Source of the DNA: Leifsonia poae
GTDB taxonomy: Bacteria; Actinomycetota; Actinomycetes; Actinomycetales; Microbacteriaceae
DNA length: 64,000 nt
Assembly: GCF_020009625.1 (NCBI RefSeq)
Contig: NZ_JAIHLP010000002.1
Location: 3,844,001-3,908,000 of the forward strand
Direction of reading: 5' to 3'
Shown here: positions 35,879-43,597 of the stretch, one piece after another
Numbering within the stretch: position 1 is the stretch's first letter
How the letters are laid out: each line of letters opens with the position of its first letter
Made by a program: the position numbers and the translations under genes
The notes under the pieces: generated by a model
Told to the model about the DNA's origin: nothing
Database searches by the model: none
The model's input: only the letters and a program-made list of their open reading frames with translations

Positions 35879-36493
35879 GTGACCGACAGAATCAGCGAAC
35901 GCATCCCAGCGGGGGAGCGGCGCGAACAGATCCTCGCCGCCGCGAGCCTGGTGTTCGGCGAGCGCGGGTACTTCGGCGCCACCACAGACCAGATCGCCAA
36001 AGCGGCCGGTATCAGCCAGCCCTATGTCGTGCGCATGTTCGGCAGCAAGGAGACCCTCTTCGTCGAGGTGCTCGCGCGGGCCCTCGACAAGGTGCTCGTC
36101 GCCTTCCGTGGCACCGTCGACGGTTGGAAGTCCGACGGGTCGCCCGACGACGAGATCGCCCGACGCATCGGCACCGCGTACGTGAACCTCATCGAGGATC
36201 GCGGCATCCTGCTCTCGCTGATGCAGTCGTTCAGCATGGGGCACGACCCGATGATCGGCGCGAAGGCGCGCGACGGGTTCATCGCCATCTACCGACTCCT
36301 GCGCGACGAGGCGGGTTTCGAGCCCGAGCAGGTGCGTGCGTTCCTGGCCGAGGGGATGCTGCTCAACACCCTGCTCGGCCTCCGGCTGCCCGAGCAGTAC
36401 GGTCTCGACGAGGCCGCGACGGAACTCCTCGAGTGCACCTTCCAGTCGAAGCTGCAGCTCGTGCTCGACGTGGTCGGCGAGAAGAGCGCATGA
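35879..36493 (+). CDS. TetR-family repressor
   Basis: A 204-residue TetR regulator. The N-terminal HTH (REQILAAASLVFGERGYFG, TTDQIAKAAGISQPYVVRMF) is followed by a divergent ligand domain. The GTG start is seven bases after a TAACCT -10 (leaderless). It faces the MFS transporter across the twin palindromes. Its stop overlaps the truB ATG (ATGA), so a drug-efflux regulator is translationally coupled to a housekeeping tRNA-modification gene. Confidence 0.92.
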   Translation: MTDRISERIPAGERREQILAAASLVFGERGYFGATTDQIAKAAGISQPYVVRMFGSKETLFVEVLARALDKVLVAFRGTVDGWKSDGSPDDEIARRIGTAYVNLIEDRGILLSLMQSFSMGHDPMIGAKARDGFIAIYRLLRDEAGFEPEQVRAFLAEGMLLNTLLGLRLPEQYGLDEAATELLECTFQSKLQLVLDVVGEKSA

Positions 36494-37398
36494 CGGCCAG
36501 CGGGATCCTGCTGGTCGACAAGCCCGGCGGCTGGACCAGCCACGACATCGTCGCGCGGACGCGCCGCCTCGCCGGAACACGGAAAGTGGGGCATGCTGGC
36601 ACCCTCGACCCGATGGCGACGGGGCTGCTCATCCTGGGGCTCAACTCGTCGACCCGTCTGCTCACCTACATCGTGGGCACCGACAAGGAGTACCGGGCGA
36701 CGATCCGTCTCGGGTCGGCGACGTCGACCGACGATGCGGAAGGCGACCTGCTCGCGCAGGCGCCGGCCGCCGCGCTCGCCGCGGTGTCAGACGAGGCGAT
36801 CCGCTCCGGCGTCGCTGCGCTCACCGGGGAGATCGATCAGGTTCCGAGTGCGGTGAGCGCCATCAAAGTCGACGGCAAACGCGCCTATGCGCGGGTTCGC
36901 GCGGGCGAAGAGGTCGTACTCGCGGCGCGGGCGGTCACCGTCTCGGTGTTCGAGATCGGCGACATCCGGCGCGCAGCGGAGGCGATCGATGTGGATGTCC
37001 GTGTCGTGTGCTCGTCGGGCACGTACATCCGCTCGCTGGCCCGTGATCTGGGTGCCGGGCTCGCTGTCGGGGGACACCTCACGGCGCTGCGGCGCACCCG
37101 GGTCGGGCCGTTCAGCGTCGACCACGCCCGGCCGATCGACGGGCTCGACGTCGCCGAGCGCCTCATCCCGGCCGCTCTGGCTGCCGGCGAACTGTTCGAA
37201 CGGCTCGAGTTGACCGAGCAGCAGGCGATCGATCTGACCCACGGCAAGCGCATCCATGTTCCCGACTGGGAGAATGGGAGCGGCGAGCCCATCGCGGCCC
37301 TCTCGCCGACCGGCCACCTGGTGGGGCTCATCGAGTTCCGTGGAAAGGAAGCAAGAACCCTCGTGAACTTCCCGACAGATGAGATCGCCACCGCATGA
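36490..37398 (+). CDS. truB: tRNA pseudouridine-55 synthase
   Basis: A 302-residue TruB that makes pseudouridine 55 in the T-loop of tRNAs. The catalytic Asp is in KVGHAGTLDPMATGLL, and the thumb and RNA-binding motifs (GEIDQVPSAVSAIKVDGKRAY; CSSGTYIRSLARDLG) are standard. The ATG overlaps the tetR stop; the in-frame extension back to 36124 is a shadow of tetR. In most actinobacteria truB follows rbfA directly; here 6.5 kb intervene. Confidence 0.96.
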   Translation: MTASGILLVDKPGGWTSHDIVARTRRLAGTRKVGHAGTLDPMATGLLILGLNSSTRLLTYIVGTDKEYRATIRLGSATSTDDAEGDLLAQAPAAALAAVSDEAIRSGVAALTGEIDQVPSAVSAIKVDGKRAYARVRAGEEVVLAARAVTVSVFEIGDIRRAAEAIDVDVRVVCSSGTYIRSLARDLGAGLAVGGHLTALRRTRVGPFSVDHARPIDGLDVAERLIPAALAAGELFERLELTEQQAIDLTHGKRIHVPDWENGSGEPIAALSPTGHLVGLIEFRGKEARTLVNFPTDEIATA

Positions 37399-37763
37399 TC
37401 GAATGGTTCACGACGGTCCAGGTGATCGTCGCCGCGGTCGCCGGCGTGCTCTGCCTCGTGCTCGGGCTCGCCAAGAAGGTCCCCGGCGACCTCAGCATGG
37501 GCGCCGTCGCCCTCGTCGAACTTCTCCTTGTGGCGCAGCTCGTGGTCACGATCGTCGCGCCGATCGCCGGAAATGAGCCGTCGGGCAGCCTCCCCGAGTT
37601 CTATATCTACCTGATCTCCGCGCTCATCCTCCCGGCCGCCGGCGCGTTCTGGGCGCTGATCGAACGCAACCGGTGGAGCACCGTCATCCTCGGAGGTGTG
37701 TGCCTGGCGATCGCCGTGATGGTCTACCGCATGGGCCAGATCTGGTTCGTGCAGGGCGCCTGA
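37395..37763 (+). CDS. Small four-helix membrane protein
   Basis: A 122-residue protein with four predicted membrane helices (about residues 5-26, 35-57, 67-90, 95-115). The ATG overlaps the truB stop (ATGA), so translation is coupled. The family is conserved next to truB/ribF in related actinobacteria as far as I recall, but I cannot assign a function. Confidence 0.75.
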   Translation: MIEWFTTVQVIVAAVAGVLCLVLGLAKKVPGDLSMGAVALVELLLVAQLVVTIVAPIAGNEPSGSLPEFYIYLISALILPAAGAFWALIERNRWSTVILGGVCLAIAVMVYRMGQIWFVQGA

Positions 37764-37803
37764 GGCGGGTTCCGTCCCGTTCGCGAGAATAGAATCGTCT
37801 TCG

Positions 37804-38289
37804 ATGTCACACCACACCATGCCCGCACGGGAGCACGACGGTAAGCACGACCGCACCCGCCGGATCTCCGGAATCGGCCGCGTCCTCGTCTTCGTCTACG
37901 GCGTGCTTGCGCTGGCGGCCACCGGGCGCAGCGTCTTTCAGATCATCGACCGGTTCCACGAAGCCCCTGTCGCCTTTTCGTTGTCTGCGCTCTCGGCCGT
38001 CGTCTACATCGTGGCAACGATCGCGCTCGTCGCCCCGGGCCACGTCTGGTACCGCGTGGCCTGGATCACGATCACATTCGAGCTCGTCGGTGTTCTCATC
38101 GTCGGGTCGCTCAGCCTGTTCGCCCCCGAGACGCTCGGACTGCACGACATCGATCCGTTCGGGCGGGATGCGACCGTCTGGTCGGTCTACGGCATGGGCT
38201 ACCTCTTCATCCCGCTCGCGCTGCCCGTGCTCGGCCTGATCTGGTTGCGCACCCACCGCCCTCGTCCGCTCGACGGGACGCCGTCGTGA
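37804..38289 (+). CDS. Four-helix membrane protein
   Basis: A 161-residue protein. A His-rich charged N terminus (MSHHTMPAREHDGKHDRTRR) is followed by four helices (about residues 25-45, 57-77, 84-105, 128-150). The ATG is eight bases after TAGAAT, so it may have its own near-leaderless promoter. Its stop overlaps the ribF GTG (GTGA). Function unknown. Confidence 0.75.
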   Translation: MSHHTMPAREHDGKHDRTRRISGIGRVLVFVYGVLALAATGRSVFQIIDRFHEAPVAFSLSALSAVVYIVATIALVAPGHVWYRVAWITITFELVGVLIVGSLSLFAPETLGLHDIDPFGRDATVWSVYGMGYLFIPLALPVLGLIWLRTHRPRPLDGTPS

Positions 38290-39227
38290 GAGTCTTCCGT
38301 GGCCTCGCGGAGGTCCCCGACGACTTCAGGCCGAGTGCCGTGACCATCGGCAAGTTCGACGGCGTGCACACCGGGCACCGGGCCGTCATCGGACGGCTCG
38401 GCGAGGTGGCCGCCGAGCGCGGCCTCACCTCGACCGTGGTCACCTTCGACCGCAACCCGCTTGAAGTCATCGCACCCGAGAAGTGCCCGGCCGCGCTCGT
38501 GAGCGTCGACCAGAAGCTCGACCTGCTGGCCGAGACCGGGGTCGAGGCCACCCTGATCATCGCATTCGACCGTGCCCTCGCCGACCTGGCGCCCGACGAG
38601 TTCGTGCACCGCATCCTCGTCGACCGGCTTCACGCGCGGTCGGTGCTCGTCGGAAGCGACTTCCGCTTCGGCGCCAACGGGGCCGGAGACGTCGCCCTGC
38701 TGCGCGAGCTCGGCGCGCGCGACGGGTTCGATGTGCACCTGATCGACGATGTGCGACCGGAACACGGCCGCCGAGTGTCGTCCACCTGGATTCGCGAACT
38801 GCTCGCCGAGGGCGACGTCGGCCACGCCGGGATGCTCCTCGGCCATGTGCCCACTCTGCGAGGCGTCATCGTGCACGGCGCGAAGCGCGGACGTGAGCTC
38901 GGATACCCGACGGCGAACCTCTCGCCGGACGCGGAGGGTCTGATCCCCGCCGACGGCGTCTACGCCGGTTGGCTCACCGATGGCGGGGAACGCTACCCCG
39001 CGGCGATCTCCGTCGGCAACAACCCGACCTTCGAGGGCGTGCCGCAGAAGCAGGTCGAGGCGTATGTGCTCGACCGTGAAATCGACCTGTACGACCACCA
39101 CGTGGAGATCGCGTTCGTCGAGCGCATCCGCGGCATGGTCGCCTATGCCGGTGTCGAGCCGCTCATCGCGCAGATCGCAGACGATGTGGCCGAGACCCGC
39201 CGCATTCTCGCCGCCGAGCCCGCCTGA
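38286..39227 (+). CDS. ribF: Bifunctional riboflavin kinase / FAD synthetase
   Basis: A 313-residue RibF. The N-terminal adenylyltransferase domain has GKFDGVHTGHRAVI (with the HxGH nucleotidyl-transfer motif) and SSTWIRELLAEGDV. The C-terminal flavokinase has RGRELGYPTANLSPD and GNNPTFEGVPQKQVEAYVLD. It converts riboflavin to FMN and FAD. It is translationally coupled on both sides: GTGA with the membrane protein upstream and TGATG with the MFS gene downstream. Confidence 0.96.
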   Translation: MRVFRGLAEVPDDFRPSAVTIGKFDGVHTGHRAVIGRLGEVAAERGLTSTVVTFDRNPLEVIAPEKCPAALVSVDQKLDLLAETGVEATLIIAFDRALADLAPDEFVHRILVDRLHARSVLVGSDFRFGANGAGDVALLRELGARDGFDVHLIDDVRPEHGRRVSSTWIRELLAEGDVGHAGMLLGHVPTLRGVIVHGAKRGRELGYPTANLSPDAEGLIPADGVYAGWLTDGGERYPAAISVGNNPTFEGVPQKQVEAYVLDREIDLYDHHVEIAFVERIRGMVAYAGVEPLIAQIADDVAETRRILAAEPA

Positions 39228-40447
39228 TGTCTCTCGCCCCGCCGCGACCGCTCTGGCACGGTCGCGCGATCGCCCTGCTCGGAATCCTTCTCGTCGCCTC
39301 CAACCTCCGCACCGCCGTCGCGGCGCTCTCGCCGATCTTCGCCGAGATCCGCACCGAGTTCGCCGTCACGAGCGTCGGTGTCGGACTGCTCGGGATGCTG
39401 CCGCCGATCTGTTTCGCGCTATTCGGTCTTCTCGCGCCCTCCTTCACCCGCAAGGCGAGCCTCGAACTGGTGATGGTGGTCGCGCTCGTGGTGATGCTCA
39501 CCGGGCATGTCCTGCGGGCCACGGCCGGTTCGTTCACGATGCTCGCGGTGGGGTCGGCGGTCGCCTTCGCCGGTATGGGCGTCGGCAACGTTCTGCTTCC
39601 CCCGCTGGTCAAACGCTACTTCCCGGACCGTATCGGACTCATCACCTCGCTCTACGCGACCGTCATGTCGGTGAGCACCCTGCTGCCGCCGCTGATCGCG
39701 GTGCCTGTCGCCGAGGCCACCGACTGGCATGTCTCGGTGGGGATGTGGGCGGCTGTGAGCCTGGTGGCGATCCTGCCGTGGCTGCGCATCCTGATGGTTC
39801 GCAGGCCCGCGCACCCCGCCCACGACGTGGCGGTGGAAGAGGCGGAGCCCGCCATGCTCGGACGGGTGTGGCATGCGCCGCTCGCCTGGGCGCTCGGGAT
39901 CGTGTTCGCCGCGTCGTCGCTGAACGCCTACGCGATGTTCGCCTGGCTGCCGGAGATCCTCCGCGATCTCGCGGGGAGCTCGCCGGCGGAGGCCGGAGCT
40001 CTGCTCTCCCTCTACGCGGGCATGGGGATCCCGGCCGGACTCCTTGTGCCGTTGCTCGCAGCCCGAATGACGAACGTGGCGCTGCTCATCTATGCGGGGG
40101 TCGCGAGCTTCCTGATCGGCTATCTGGGGCTCATCCTGATGCCGGAGACGGCGACCTGGCTCTGGGTGCTGTTCGCCGGCCTCGGCCCGCTGCTGTTCCC
40201 GCTCTGCTTGGTGCTCATCAATGTTCGCACCCGCACGCATGACGGCTCGGTGGCGCTGAGCGGGTTCACCCAGGGTTTGGGGTACACCCTAGGCGCGCTC
40301 GGACCGCTCGCCGTGGGGCTGCTCCACCAGCTCACCGGCGGCTGGACCGCCGCACTCATCGTGCTCACGGCAACCGCGCTCGCGGCGGCGGCGGCCGGGG
40401 CCGTCGTGGCCCGCCCCCGCAAACTCGAGGATTCGTTCCGCACTTGA
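39227..40447 (+). CDS. MFS transporter, CynX/NimT type
   Basis: A 406-residue, 12-helix major facilitator protein of the cyanate/nitroimidazole-transporter branch: ASNLRTAVAALSPIFAEIR in helix 1, MGVGNVLLPPLVKRYFPDRIG, and GFTQGLGYTLGALGPLAVGLL. The ATG overlaps the ribF stop by one base. The substrate is unknown; similar proteins are often annotated as 2-nitroimidazole or cyanate transporters without evidence. Confidence 0.88.
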   Translation: MSLAPPRPLWHGRAIALLGILLVASNLRTAVAALSPIFAEIRTEFAVTSVGVGLLGMLPPICFALFGLLAPSFTRKASLELVMVVALVVMLTGHVLRATAGSFTMLAVGSAVAFAGMGVGNVLLPPLVKRYFPDRIGLITSLYATVMSVSTLLPPLIAVPVAEATDWHVSVGMWAAVSLVAILPWLRILMVRRPAHPAHDVAVEEAEPAMLGRVWHAPLAWALGIVFAASSLNAYAMFAWLPEILRDLAGSSPAEAGALLSLYAGMGIPAGLLVPLLAARMTNVALLIYAGVASFLIGYLGLILMPETATWLWVLFAGLGPLLFPLCLVLINVRTRTHDGSVALSGFTQGLGYTLGALGPLAVGLLHQLTGGWTAALIVLTATALAAAAAGAVVARPRKLEDSFRT

Positions 40448-40528
40448 CCGCGCTTCTCGCCGAGATTGCGACCGTCGCGTCCTCCGGTTATCCGTGGACC
40501 GGCGGGGCGTGTGGGGGAGCCGGCTCGG

Positions 40529-41476
40529 TCAGGGGAGGAGGTGCGAGCGGTGGATGAGGGCGGCCGCGCCGATGAGCGGGCCCTCGGACGAGAGCGCGCT
40601 CGGCACGATGCGCACCTTGCGAACATAGGGGAAGTAGTGGTCGGCGATGACCCGGCGCATGTGGTCGAAGAGGTCGGGAGTCGACTGCGAGAAGCCGCCA
40701 CCGATGGCGACCAGCTCCAGGTCGAGGAGCGCCGTTGCGGAGGCGATGGCGCGGCCGACGGCCTCGCCGGTGCGGGCGATGGCACGGTGCGCGATCTCGT
40801 CGCCGGCGGCATAGGCGGCCGCGAGATCTTCTCCGGTGCTTCCGGTGAACCCCTGGTGCCGCGCCCAGGCGACCGTGTGCGGACCAGAAGCGATGGCTTC
40901 GAGGGCGCTCGGATTGCCGAACGTGTCCTCGCCGACGAGCTCGCCGACCTCCACATGTCCGATGTGCCCGGCGTTGCCGGTCGGCCCGGTGATGACGCGT
41001 CCGCCGACGATCAGTCCGCCGCCGATCCCGGTGGAGACCACCATGCCCATGACGTTGTCGACGCCCTGGGCCGCGCCGACCCAGTGCTCAGCGAGAGTGA
41101 TGGCGACGCCGTCCATCTCGAGGGTCACCCGCAGGTCGAGCCCGGCCTCGTTGACGACGCTCTGCACGAAGTCGCGCAGCGGGTAGTCGCGCCAATGCGG
41201 CACGTTGAGCGGCGAGACGAGCCCGGCATCGCGGTCGATCGGGCCGGCGCATCCGATGCCGGCTCCGACCAGTTCGGCGTCGGCGGGGAGCGCCGCGATG
41301 GCGTCGCGCACGACACCGCCGACGGAGGCCTCCAGGTCGGCGACGGTGGCGTTGCGACCGGTGGGGCGGCGGTGGCGGGAACCGTCGATCAGGCGGCCGT
41401 CGGTGTCGACGAGCGCGGCTTCGACCTTGGTTCCGCCGAAATCGACGGCGATGGCGAGGGGTGTAGGCACGGTCAT
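40529..41476 (-). CDS. ROK-family sugar kinase lacking the zinc motif
   Basis: A 315-residue ROK protein without an HTH, hence a kinase rather than a repressor. The phosphate-binding AVDFGGTKVEAALVD, the GAGIGCAGPID block and STGIGGGLIVGGRVITG are present. After GNAGHIGHVEV the family normally has a CxCGxxGCxE zinc site; here the stretch reads GEDTFGNPSALEA and has no cysteine. Probably a glucokinase or ManNAc/allose-type kinase; the substrate is not predictable. It is divergent from the deoxyribose operon across 85 bases with two palindromes. Confidence 0.85.
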   Translation of the reverse strand: MTVPTPLAIAVDFGGTKVEAALVDTDGRLIDGSRHRRPTGRNATVADLEASVGGVVRDAIAALPADAELVGAGIGCAGPIDRDAGLVSPLNVPHWRDYPLRDFVQSVVNEAGLDLRVTLEMDGVAITLAEHWVGAAQGVDNVMGMVVSTGIGGGLIVGGRVITGPTGNAGHIGHVEVGELVGEDTFGNPSALEAIASGPHTVAWARHQGFTGSTGEDLAAAYAAGDEIAHRAIARTGEAVGRAIASATALLDLELVAIGGGFSQSTPDLFDHMRRVIADHYFPYVRKVRIVPSALSSEGPLIGAAALIHRSHLLP

Positions 41477-41498
41477 TACCCTAAAGGAAAGACGCCAT

Positions 41499-41532
41499 GC
41501 TCATATGAGCAACAAGCGCGCAAGCGTTGCTC
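41499..41532. promoter_or_regulatory. Overlapping palindromes upstream of the SorC-type regulator
   Basis: A perfect 12-base palindrome GCTCATATGAGC (41499-41510) overlaps a larger inverted repeat, GAGCAAC (41507-41513) and GTTGCTC (41526-41532) with a 12-base spacer. They lie immediately before the TAAGCT -10 (41550-41555) of the regulator gene and between it and the ROK kinase. A likely operator for the SorC-family protein. Confidence 0.6.
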
Positions 41533-41561
41533 CTGGTGTCCCCGGTTCCTAAGCTGGGGGA

Positions 41562-42542
41562 GTGGCCCTGAACGACACCGACGAGATCCTGGCCGTCAAA
41601 GCGGCGGAGCTGTACTACGAGGCCGGCAAGACGCAAGACGAGATCGGCCTCGCGCTCAGCGTGAGCCGGTGGAAGGTCGGGCGTCTGCTCGTCGCGGCGC
41701 GTGAGCACGGTTTCGTGCGCATCGAGATCGTGCACCCGAGTGCTCGCCGGTTCTCGCTGGAACGCGAGCTCTGCGGCTTCTACGACCTGACGGACGCCGT
41801 CGTCGTCCCGGCGACCGACTCCGAGGCGGAAGTGCAGGCCCGCGTCGCACAGGCCGCCGCCGACTACCTCACCACCCTGCGCCCGGTGCCGCGCAGCCTC
41901 GGCGTGAGCTGGGGGCGCACCCTGAACGCTGTCGCCGCCCGCTTGCGCCCGGGCTGGGCCGTGGGCGTCAATCCGGTGCAGATCAACGGCAGCGTCTCCA
42001 GCACCCGGCAGGCCACCGCGGCCGCCGACACGGCAGTCGTGATCGCGCGCAAAGCCCAGGGAACCGCGACGCTCCTGCCGAGTCCGGCGATCTTCGAGCA
42101 GGCGGCGACGCGGCGGGCCATCGAGGCCGACCGCTCGGTGCAGAGCGTACTCGAGGTGGCGCGCAACGCCTCGGCCTACCTGTTCAGCGCGGGCGTCGTC
42201 GACGACAGCTCGGTGCACGTCGACAGCGGTTACCTCACCCTCGACGATGTCACCTCGCTTGCCGAGAAAGGCGCGGTGGGCGATGTTGTCGGCCGCTTCC
42301 TCACCGAGACAGGACAGGTCGCCGACGAAGACCTCAACGATCGAACCCTCGGCATCTCGCTCGACGAGCTGCGTGCCGCCACGACATCCATCGCCGTGAT
42401 CGCCGGAACGACGAAGCACCGGGTCGCGCATGCGGTGGTGTCGAGCGGCCTGTGCACCATCCTCATCACCGATGAGGCCACCGCGAACAGCCTGCTCGGT
42501 CGCAATCCGTCCGGGCACGAAATCAACACAATGAAGGAGTGA
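41562..42542 (+). CDS. SorC/DeoR-type transcriptional regulator of deoxyribose genes
   Basis: A 326-residue SorC-family regulator. The HTH (YYEAGKTQDEIGLALSVSRWKVGRLL) is followed by a sugar-phosphate-binding domain (GVSWGRTLNAVA; PSPAIFEQAATRRAIEAD; DELRAATTSIAVIAGTTKH). Such proteins respond to phosphorylated sugars, as in B. subtilis DeoR. GTG start six bases after TAAGCT, so leaderless. deoC starts one base after the stop, which supports control of deoxyribose-phosphate breakdown. Confidence 0.9.
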   Translation: MALNDTDEILAVKAAELYYEAGKTQDEIGLALSVSRWKVGRLLVAAREHGFVRIEIVHPSARRFSLERELCGFYDLTDAVVVPATDSEAEVQARVAQAAADYLTTLRPVPRSLGVSWGRTLNAVAARLRPGWAVGVNPVQINGSVSSTRQATAAADTAVVIARKAQGTATLLPSPAIFEQAATRRAIEADRSVQSVLEVARNASAYLFSAGVVDDSSVHVDSGYLTLDDVTSLAEKGAVGDVVGRFLTETGQVADEDLNDRTLGISLDELRAATTSIAVIAGTTKHRVAHAVVSSGLCTILITDEATANSLLGRNPSGHEINTMKE

Positions 42543-42543
42543 C

Positions 42544-43581
42544 GTGACCATCGAAACGACGCCGCCCGTGCGAACCCTCGCACCGGCGGCCCGGGCAGTG
42601 GATGTGCTGGGGGGCGACCTCACCGAGGCGAGCCTGCGCCGGTATCTGAACGGCATCCCCGGGGTCGACGCGGTCGGCCTGGAGCAGCGCGCCGCCGGCC
42701 TCGGCACGCGCTCGATCAAGACCACCAGCAAAGCATGGGCGCTCGACAAGATCATCGAGCTGATCGACCTCACCACCCTGGAAGGCGCTGACACGCCCGG
42801 CAAGGTGCGCTCGCTAGTGGCCAAAGCGCTGACGCCCGACCCGGGAGACCTGAGCGCGCCACGCCCGGCGGCGGTCTGCGTCTACGGCGACATGGTGCCG
42901 TACGCCGTTCAGGCGCTCGGCACCGCGCACGCCGGACACAGCCGGGTGGCCGGTGACACGGGCGGTGTGAACGTCGCCGCGGTGGCGACCGCGTTCCCGA
43001 GCGGGCGCGCATCCCTCGCCGTCAAATTGGCGGACACGGCGGATGCGGTGGCCGCCGGCGCCGATGAGATCGACATGGTCATCGACCGCGGGGCTTTCCT
43101 CTCGGGCCGGTTCGGGCTGGTGTTCGACGAGATCGTCGCCGTCAAGGAGGCCTGCCGCCGCCCCGACGGCAGCTACGCCCACCTCAAGGTGATCCTCGAG
43201 ACCGGCGAACTGAACACCTACGACAACGTGCGCCGGGCCTCCTGGCTCGCCATCCTCGCCGGCGGCGACTTCATCAAGACTTCCACTGGAAAGGTGTCCC
43301 CGGCGGCGACGCTGCCCGTCACCCTGCTCATGCTCGAGGTCGTTCGCGACTGGCATACGCTGACGGGCGAGCAGATCGGTGTGAAACCGGCCGGCGGCAT
43401 CCGCTCGTCGAAAGACGCGATCAAGTACCTCGTGACCGTCGCCGAGACCGCGGGAGAGCAGTGGCTGCAGCCGCACCTGTTCCGCTTCGGCGCCTCCAGC
43501 CTGCTCAACGACGTTCTGCTGCAGCGCCAGAAGCTGACGACCGGACACTACTCCGGCGCCGACTACGTCACGATCGACTAA
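42544..43581 (+). CDS. deoC: Deoxyribose-phosphate aldolase
   Basis: A 345-residue DERA that cleaves deoxyribose 5-phosphate to glyceraldehyde 3-phosphate and acetaldehyde. The Schiff-base Lys is in DFIKTSTGKVSP, with EIDMVIDRGAFLSG and KVILETGEL before it and GVKPAGGIRSSKDA after it. It has an N-terminal extension of about 90 residues relative to E. coli DeoC, which is normal for this actinobacterial/animal-like branch. The two aldehyde dehydrogenases downstream could oxidise the acetaldehyde produced. Confidence 0.95.
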   Translation: MTIETTPPVRTLAPAARAVDVLGGDLTEASLRRYLNGIPGVDAVGLEQRAAGLGTRSIKTTSKAWALDKIIELIDLTTLEGADTPGKVRSLVAKALTPDPGDLSAPRPAAVCVYGDMVPYAVQALGTAHAGHSRVAGDTGGVNVAAVATAFPSGRASLAVKLADTADAVAAGADEIDMVIDRGAFLSGRFGLVFDEIVAVKEACRRPDGSYAHLKVILETGELNTYDNVRRASWLAILAGGDFIKTSTGKVSPAATLPVTLLMLEVVRDWHTLTGEQIGVKPAGGIRSSKDAIKYLVTVAETAGEQWLQPHLFRFGASSLLNDVLLQRQKLTTGHYSGADYVTID

Positions 43582-43597
43582 CCGAAAGCCACGAACC

